Positions 58,926 to 64,000 of a stretch of DNA of 64,000 bases are shown piece after piece. A program made the translations under genes and the position numbers. The notes under the pieces were generated by a model, which saw nothing but the letters and a program-made list of their open reading frames with translations, did no database searches and was not told the origin of the DNA. Each line of letters opens with the position of its first letter. The stretch's first letter is position 1. Location of the stretch: positions 1 to 64,000 of the forward strand of contig JACKQF010000003.1 of NCBI GenBank assembly GCA_024232965.1, read 5' to 3'. This stretch comes from Verrucomicrobiaceae bacterium (GTDB lineage: Bacteria > Verrucomicrobiota > Verrucomicrobiia > Verrucomicrobiales > Verrucomicrobiaceae).

Positions 58926-58947
58926 TTGGCTACGCGTGGAATGAAGG

Positions 58948-58985
58948 TTGCGGAGCGTTGTAGCTGGGCTCTGCGAGCCCGGAGC
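58948..58985. repeat. Hairpin repeat A, copy 2
   Basis: GTAGCTGGGCTCTGCGAGCC followed by CGGAGC, as at 53526-53563. The loop base changes (TGT to TGC) while the GGGCTC/GAGCCC stem is kept. Confidence 0.6.
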
Positions 58986-59068
58986 GGCCGGATCGCCAAG
59001 GTGTGAGAAGGGCAGGGGGCGGAAGATGATCGGCAGAGGAATGTGGGCAGTGGAATTTTGGATTGGGT

Positions 59069-59240
59069 TCTTCGTGCCCGTGCTCGTCCGTCGTCGATGG
59101 TGGGATCTGCCAACCACGGAACACACGGAAGACACGGAAAGGGATGCAGGGATGGTGATTCGGGGCTGTGCTGTCTCTTTGCGATCTCTGCGATCTTTTG
59201 CGGCCAATCCCCAGAAACTGAAGGCAGAAAAATTAGAGGT
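59069..59240. repeat. GACGAG-family remnant and composite repeat T-B, copy 4
   Basis: CGTGCCCGTGCTCGTCCGTC (59069-59100) followed by the right half of T (GATCTGCCAACCACGGAACA, then CACGGAAGACACGGAAAGG) and B (59174-59209), then CCCCAGAAACTGAAGGCAGA as after T-B copy 1. Confidence 0.75.
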
Positions 59241-59265
59241 AGGAAAATGAGGGGCGCTGCTCGCT

Positions 59266-60174
59266 TCAGTAGACCCACTGCTGCCGATGCCGCCGCAGGT
59301 ACTCGGGGTGGGGTCGCAGGGTGGCGTGGGGGGCAAATTGCAGGATGCGGCCGCGATACCCCATCAGCCCCAGGCTGTCTGGGCCCCACTCTTCGAACCG
59401 CTTCGGCTGCGCCAGAATCCGGAAGTCATCATCCACGGACCACAGGCCACGATCAAAGGCCCAATGCGCATTGCGGGACAGCGCTAGACCATTGTGGATG
59501 TCGTCATTGCGGGTCTTGGCCCAGGGCTCGATGTGGGCGGCTTCCACGACGGACTCTCCGGACGCAGTGATGATCCGGTATCCGGTCAGCGCGCAGGTAT
59601 GATGGTAACCACAGACCACCTGCACCCCGAATCGGGCAGACCTCCCTTGCTTCAGGGCATCCGTCGCCACGTCCTTATCGATGGCCTGCAACTCCTTCTG
59701 GAATTCCGCTTTCTGCGTCTTCACCCCCAGCAGCGCATAAAAGGCAATCCTCTCCGTCGGCGGAAAGTAGGTCTCGATCTGGACGATCCGCGCGCTGCGT
59801 CGGAAATCCGCGTCATGCATCAGGGCAAAGAACTCGGGATCGATCTGGATGCACTCGGTTGCGTCGACACTAGTGGAGACGTTGCCGACCTTGTCCAGCG
59901 GCTGCCACAGCCCCTGGGACCGCAGGTAAAAGAAAGGGTAAGAGAGATCGACTTTCCCACCCCAACGCGGCAGCGCGATGGAGCTAAAGGCATTGAACCG
60001 CACCCGCAGCCCCGGCGTCTTTCGCAGTTCCGGGGTCACCAACTCACCGTCCTGCGCCATGTCCAGCAGGCAGAGCAGCAGACAAGGCTTGTGCGGAGCC
60101 GCCCCCTTCGCCTTCGAGCGATTGGGATTCAGATGCTGGAGCTTGTTCAGCCAATGGGAGCGGGTGTCTGCCAT
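59266..60174 (-). CDS. HNH endonuclease, putative restriction enzyme
   Basis: 302 residues. A N-terminal helical domain (HWLNKLQHLNPNRSKAKGAA, HKPCLLLCLLDMAQDGEL) is followed by a region of unknown fold and the C-terminal HNH nuclease domain: VQVVCGYHHTCALTGYRI, ESVVEAAHIEPWAKTRNDDI, HNGLALSRNAHWAFDRGLWS, with the catalytic H-N-H residues in AAHIEPW, NGLALS and NAHWAFD. This layout matches predicted restriction endonucleases of the COG3440 type. Its start is seven bases after the hsdR stop, so it is probably the last gene of the type I restriction operon. The possible target is modified or foreign DNA; not testable from sequence. Confidence 0.87.
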   Translation of the reverse strand: MADTRSHWLNKLQHLNPNRSKAKGAAPHKPCLLLCLLDMAQDGELVTPELRKTPGLRVRFNAFSSIALPRWGGKVDLSYPFFYLRSQGLWQPLDKVGNVSTSVDATECIQIDPEFFALMHDADFRRSARIVQIETYFPPTERIAFYALLGVKTQKAEFQKELQAIDKDVATDALKQGRSARFGVQVVCGYHHTCALTGYRIITASGESVVEAAHIEPWAKTRNDDIHNGLALSRNAHWAFDRGLWSVDDDFRILAQPKRFEEWGPDSLGLMGYRGRILQFAPHATLRPHPEYLRRHRQQWVY

Positions 60175-60181
60175 GGGTGGC

Positions 60182-63172
60182 TCAATAGTACTGCCGGATA
60201 TAGCCGTAGGCCTTGTCGAAGAGGTCTTGGTCGGTGTGTAGCTTGTATTTCAGCAAGGCTCGGCGTAGGGCCTGCTGGACCTCGCGTTCGCCCTGGGTCG
60301 TTGTCTGCCATCCGTCGAATCTCACCTGCCGGACGATGGCGTCGATGTCCGCCACGATCCGCTCGACGATCACATGGGTGTTCTTCGACTTCACTTCGTT
60401 GAAGAGCTCGGTGAGGGCGGCCAGGGCGTGATCCTTCTCCTCTTCTGGATCCACCTGGGTCTCGGCCTGCACCACTTCCTTCGCCACTTCGAGGATGGCC
60501 TTCAGAAACTCCAGACTGTTCAGCAAACCTTGCTCGTGGCGTTCACGAATCTTCTCCAGGCGTTCGCCGAGTTCTTTGAACTTGGGATTACCGGCGTGCT
60601 TGCGGAGACGGGCGATGAGTTTGATTTCCACTTCGCGGGCCTTTTTGCCGGGATTGGCGTCTTTGAGGATGCTGTCGAGGATGTCGGCATCGAGCACGAG
60701 GGCTTCTAGGTCATCGCGCACCGGTTCGACGGTGACATTCCGATTGATGAGTTCAATGGTCTTCGCACCGAGGCGATGCCAGAGCAGCTTACCGTTGCCG
60801 CTAACGGGCTTGACGGATTCATAGACTTGCGTCAACCAGCGGTAATCCTTCTCATAGGGGCTCAAGCAGGGATCAGGGGAGAGCGCCTCCCAGATCTTAC
60901 CGAGCACACTGTATTCAGCGGCGAACTTGTCCCGCGTTATGTTGTTTGGTAGGCACTGTTGCGCTGCCAGGAGGCCCTCATATCCGCCGACGGTTCGATC
61001 CACCCCGGGGAAGAACGCCAGGCACTTCTGGACCTGCACCGGCAGGGCCTTGCGCAGCTCGTCGATGTTGCTCACCACCTGCTGCACGGCCTTCTCGTCG
61101 AAATCGAGCGCCTGCGCGACGTCGTCGAAGATGCCGATGTAGTCTACGATCAAGCCGTGCGTCTTCGTCTGGCCATAGGTGCGGTTTACGCGGCAGATAG
61201 CTTGAAGGAGGTTGTGGTCCTTCATCGGCTTGTCGAGATACATTGCCTGGAGGATCGGCGCGTCGAATCCCGTCAGCAGCTTGCTCGTGACGATGACAAA
61301 CTTCAGCGGGTCCGCCGGATCGCGGAAACGGTCGAGCAGCTTCTCCTCGGCGTCCTTGTCGCGCATGTGGACGCTCCATGCGGGCGGGTCCTTCTGGCCG
61401 CTGCTCATCACGATGGCGCTGGCGTCGGGGCCGATGATCTCGTCCATCACCTGCTTGTAGAGCACGCAGCACTCGCGATCGAAGCACACCACCTGCGCCT
61501 TGAAGCCGTTCGGCTCCACCTTGGTCTGGTAATGCTGCACGATGTGCTCCACCACGGCCCGCACGCGCTCCGGGTTCTTCACCAGCACGGCCATCTTGGC
61601 GGCGCGTTTCGCGAGGTCGTCGCGATCCTGCTCGCTCATGTCGTCGGTGATCTGCTTGAAGGCCTCGTCGATGGCCGCCTTGTCGATCTTCAGCTTCACC
61701 GTCGGCGCTTCGAAGTGCAGTGGCAGCGTCGCCTTGTCGCGAATGGAATCCTGGAAGGAATAGCGGCTCAGGTAGCCTGCGCTGTCCTCGTCCGCGCCGA
61801 AGGCCCAGAAGGTGTTGCGGTCCGCCCGGTTGATCGGCGTGCCGGTCAGGCCAAAGAGGAAGGCATTGGGCAAAGCCTCGCGCATCTTGCGGCCCAGGTC
61901 GCCCTCCTGCGTGCGGTGCGCCTCGTCCACCATCACGATGATGTTCTTGCGGGCGTTCCACTCGCCCGTGGCCTCGCCAAACTTGTGGATGGTCGTGATC
62001 AGCACCTTGCGCACGTCCTGATTGATCAGCCGTTGCAGCTCCTGCCGGTCGCCCACGCCCACCATGTTGGGAACGTCGGCGGCGTTGAAGGTGGCGCTGA
62101 TCTGCGTGTCGAGGTCGATGCGGTCCACCACGATCATCACCGTGGGGTTGCCCAGCCTCGGGTGCATCCGCAGCTTCTGCGCGGCGAAGACCATCAGCAG
62201 GCTCTTGCCGCTGCCTTGGAAATGCCAGATGAGGCCCTTCTTCGGATACCCGGCCACCACGCGGGCGATCATCTTGTTCGTCGTCTCGTATTGCTGGTAG
62301 CGGCAGATCACCTTGATGCGCCGGTGCTTCTTGTCCGTGGCGAAGAGGGTGAAGTTTTGCAGGATGTCCAGCACCACGCCGGGGCGCATCAGGCTCTCCA
62401 CCGTCGTGCGCACATGGCCCAGATTGCCCTCCTCCTGATGCTCCTCATCGCGCCACGGCCCCCAGAGGTCGATGGGCATGCGGATGCTGCCGTAGCGCAG
62501 GCAGCGCCCTTCCGTAGCAAAGGAAAACACGTTCGGCACAAACATGGCCGGGATCTCCTTCTCGTAGATCTCGTTCACCTGATACGCCCCGTCGAACCAC
62601 GTCACCGCGCTGCGCGTCGGCGTCTTCGCCTCGCCGATCACCACCGGCAGACCGTTCACCAGAAAGACCACGTCAAAGCGCTTCACCACGCTGCCCGTCT
62701 GGTAGGTCCACTGGTTCGTCACCGTCAGCCGGTTCTTCGCAGGCTGGGTGAAATCCACCAGCCGCACCGCCACATGCTCGCCGTTCGGGCCAAAGGGCAT
62801 CGTCTTCTCCCCGCGCAGCCAGGCCATGAAGTTCTCGTTCGCCCGCACCAGCCCGCCGCCCTGCACGGAGAGCAGGATGGCCCGCAGCGCATAGATCACC
62901 TCGTCCGCCCGGTCCGGTTGCTCGGCGATCTCGGGATTCAGGGAAATCAGCGCCTCCCGCACCCACGGCTCCACCATCACCTCGCCCGGCTGACGCGGCA
63001 GCGCCGTCGCCGCCACGTAGATCCAGCGCGAAGGCTTGAACTCCTCGCCCAACGAACCACTCCAGCCCGCTGGCGGGTCCTCGCGCAGCACGGAACTGCC
63101 CGCGCCGCTGCCGAGGCTGGTCGCGGCGTCGAGGATCATCTGCTCGACGGTGTTGGATTCGGTGAAGCTCAT
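60182..63172 (-). CDS. hsdR: Type I restriction enzyme, R subunit
   Basis: 996 residues. The N-terminal nuclease domain is PD-(D/E)xK: D167 (KRFDVVFLVNG) and E181/K183 (VVIGEAKTPTRS). The motor has a Walker A variant (WHFQGSGKSLLMVFAAQ, ~316-332), VVDRIDLDTQI, the DEAH box IIVMVDEAHRTQEGDLG (416-419), FGLTGTPINRADRNTFWAFG and FVIVTSKLLTGFDAPILQ. The C-terminal helical region (KEVVQAETQVDPEEEKDHAL) should contact the HsdM/HsdS methylase. The gene reads through without interruption, but hsdS directly upstream (five bases away) is broken. Without a working specificity subunit HsdR would be inactive. Confidence 0.95.
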   Translation of the reverse strand: MSFTESNTVEQMILDAATSLGSGAGSSVLREDPPAGWSGSLGEEFKPSRWIYVAATALPRQPGEVMVEPWVREALISLNPEIAEQPDRADEVIYALRAILLSVQGGGLVRANENFMAWLRGEKTMPFGPNGEHVAVRLVDFTQPAKNRLTVTNQWTYQTGSVVKRFDVVFLVNGLPVVIGEAKTPTRSAVTWFDGAYQVNEIYEKEIPAMFVPNVFSFATEGRCLRYGSIRMPIDLWGPWRDEEHQEEGNLGHVRTTVESLMRPGVVLDILQNFTLFATDKKHRRIKVICRYQQYETTNKMIARVVAGYPKKGLIWHFQGSGKSLLMVFAAQKLRMHPRLGNPTVMIVVDRIDLDTQISATFNAADVPNMVGVGDRQELQRLINQDVRKVLITTIHKFGEATGEWNARKNIIVMVDEAHRTQEGDLGRKMREALPNAFLFGLTGTPINRADRNTFWAFGADEDSAGYLSRYSFQDSIRDKATLPLHFEAPTVKLKIDKAAIDEAFKQITDDMSEQDRDDLAKRAAKMAVLVKNPERVRAVVEHIVQHYQTKVEPNGFKAQVVCFDRECCVLYKQVMDEIIGPDASAIVMSSGQKDPPAWSVHMRDKDAEEKLLDRFRDPADPLKFVIVTSKLLTGFDAPILQAMYLDKPMKDHNLLQAICRVNRTYGQTKTHGLIVDYIGIFDDVAQALDFDEKAVQQVVSNIDELRKALPVQVQKCLAFFPGVDRTVGGYEGLLAAQQCLPNNITRDKFAAEYSVLGKIWEALSPDPCLSPYEKDYRWLTQVYESVKPVSGNGKLLWHRLGAKTIELINRNVTVEPVRDDLEALVLDADILDSILKDANPGKKAREVEIKLIARLRKHAGNPKFKELGERLEKIRERHEQGLLNSLEFLKAILEVAKEVVQAETQVDPEEEKDHALAALTELFNEVKSKNTHVIVERIVADIDAIVRQVRFDGWQTTTQGEREVQQALRRALLKYKLHTDQDLFDKAYGYIRQYY

Positions 63173-63177
63173 GGGAT

Positions 63178-64000
63178 CTAGTTGCGGTTATTTGATTGGT
63201 CAATCCAGTAATAAGGGGCAGAGACGACAGGTTTTCTGCTGAACGCTTCCTCAGTAGAGTTCATCTCTGCAATGATTGCACCAAGCTTGAGCTGTTCATG
63301 ACGGGGAGGAATTGGGAATCTGAATGGCTTTCAAAAGCTTTTCATTGATGCCGGGCATCGTTGTCCCCGAAAGCGTGTCGGCTGATCCAATTACGCGTAT
63401 TCGGAGCGAGCAGAAAATAGTAAAGATATTCAGGCTCTAGCGTTCCGCCTGTTAATCGAAGGCGAATCAAATCGGAACCGACAATAAACCCAGCATACCC
63501 TTATTAACGAGAACAGCGCGCCCTACGTCGCCCTTTCTTCGGAGAAGAATATCCCCAACTTCCATTCGATAACGCACCAGACGCTCGCATACAGATCTAT
63601 CAAGGAACGGGCCTTTGTTGGTGATCAGGCGGCACCTTCACCATGTTCACTGGGTTGAACGATAGGCGTTCCAGCGCTGACATAGCTAGAGGCTTGCAGA
63701 ACAGTGCCGAAAGGACCCATCGTCTGAATGTCCAGAGTGCCCGCAGTGGGTTAGATCACCCAATTTCACTAAATCGTGCTTCGTTAACCAACCGTTCGTT
63801 CCCGAAAGTCTCATAGGCACATCGCCGCGTCGGTTTCCAAATCGCACCTTCGTCTCATCCACCGCCCAGAGGATTTCCGCGATGCGGCGCTGCTGGTCGA
63901 GCGGCGGGAGGTCGAAGGTCTCCAGCTTGAGCGTGGTCCAGTTGATGGTGGGCGAGAGCGAGCCGACGGAAATCTCGACGGCGCGGTTCATGAAGCGGTC
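63178..64000 (-). pseudogene. hsdS: Type I restriction specificity subunit, broken by frameshifts (partial)
   Basis: The 5' end lies beyond the window. The first part (64000-63733) reads SVGSLSPTINWTTLKLETFD, LPPLDQQRRIAEILWAVDE and HDLVKLGDLTHCG. The rest of the second target-recognition domain is present but spread over frames: MGPFGTVLQASSYVSAGTPI; RYRMEVGDILLRRKGDVGRA; GFIVGSDLIRLRLTGGTLEP; TTMPGINEKLLKAIQIPN; HEQLKLGAIIAEMNSTEEAF, ending at the TAG 63180-63178. Frame changes are needed near 63735, 63630, 63490, 63365 and 63310, several at runs of G or C. The spacer between the DE of the first conserved region and the second domain is also shorter than usual, hinting at a small deletion. 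Either a decaying gene or sequencing indels. Confidence 0.8.

Noticed and set aside
53791..59209. The cassette array as a true integron
   Set aside because: No integron integrase is visible and motif B is not obviously an attC site; it also carries genes in both orientations. I therefore call it only repeat-delimited.
53791..59209. The six motif B copies as a CRISPR array
   Set aside because: The spacing is 0.6-1.9 kb with genes between, not regular ~30-base spacers, and there are no cas genes.
60959..63181. A 740-codon open frame on the plus strand opposite hsdR
   Set aside because: It lies fully antisense to a well-supported hsdR. Its translation is His/Arg/Leu-rich without motifs, as expected from the shadow of GC-rich codons.

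Overview
The window looks like a chromosomal piece of a heterotrophic member of the Verrucomicrobiota, probably near Prosthecobacter or the wider Verrucomicrobiaceae. The reasons are a planctomycete/verrucomicrobial-type cytochrome protein (PSCyt1-DUF1549-DUF1553), an exported sulfatase, an FAD oxidoreductase with a golvesin-like C-terminal domain, a ParE-type topoisomerase subunit of the Bacteroidetes/Verrucomicrobia style, and intergenic repeats of a kind typical of these genomes. This placement is inference from gene content; no rRNA gene is present.

Layout. 1-6 kb: cell-surface and glycan genes on the minus strand (FkbM methyltransferase, carbamoyltransferase, SAM methyltransferase, lipoprotein, GT2, proline-rich exported protein). 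6.3-9.2 kb: large PSCyt/DUF1549/DUF1553 protein. 9.3-17.6 kb: DUF5069 protein, GT39 membrane transferase, CPBP protease, thiL, rhodanese lipoprotein, GT4, xseA, recF. 17.8-24.4 kb: cell-shape cluster mreB-mreC-mreD-mrdA followed by rng. 24.4-31.7 kb: VWA membrane protein, an HTTM-type membrane pair, ppnP, a CPXCG zinc protein and parE. 31.9-35.8 kb: coiled-coil protein, small protein and hybrid histidine kinase packed together. 35.9-44.9 kb: sulfatase, tRNA-Ser(UGA) with a tandemly duplicated 3' end, an enolase-superfamily protein, proBA, a Nudix protein, the FAD oxidoreductase and a TetR regulator. 45.2-53.5 kb: purEK, McsA-like zinc protein, HAD phosphatase, MGDG-synthase-like glycosyltransferase, peptidoglycan amidase-like protein, nadC and a class A PBP.

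53.5-64 kb is an accessory/defence island. It holds two almost identical parDE toxin-antitoxin cassettes, a GIY-YIG nuclease with a basic tail, an AbiE-type toxin-antitoxin pair with a recognisable promoter/operator, an exported protein of unknown function, an HNH endonuclease, hsdR, and an hsdS broken by about five frameshifts (hsdM is presumably beyond the right edge). Six same-orientation copies of a ~36 bp motif, most of them the right end of larger composite repeats, separate these modules one by one. The duplicated parDE cassette is bounded on both sides by this motif, which suggests that the island grows and shrinks by recombination between intergenic repeats.

Together the core genes cover envelope growth (MreBCD, PBP2, PBP1A, amidase, glycosyltransferases), DNA metabolism (XseA, RecF, ParE) and basic biosynthesis (Pro, Pur, NAD, thiamine). 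The strongest unexplained signals are the repeat-delimited cassette array and the coiled-coil/hybrid-kinase trio.
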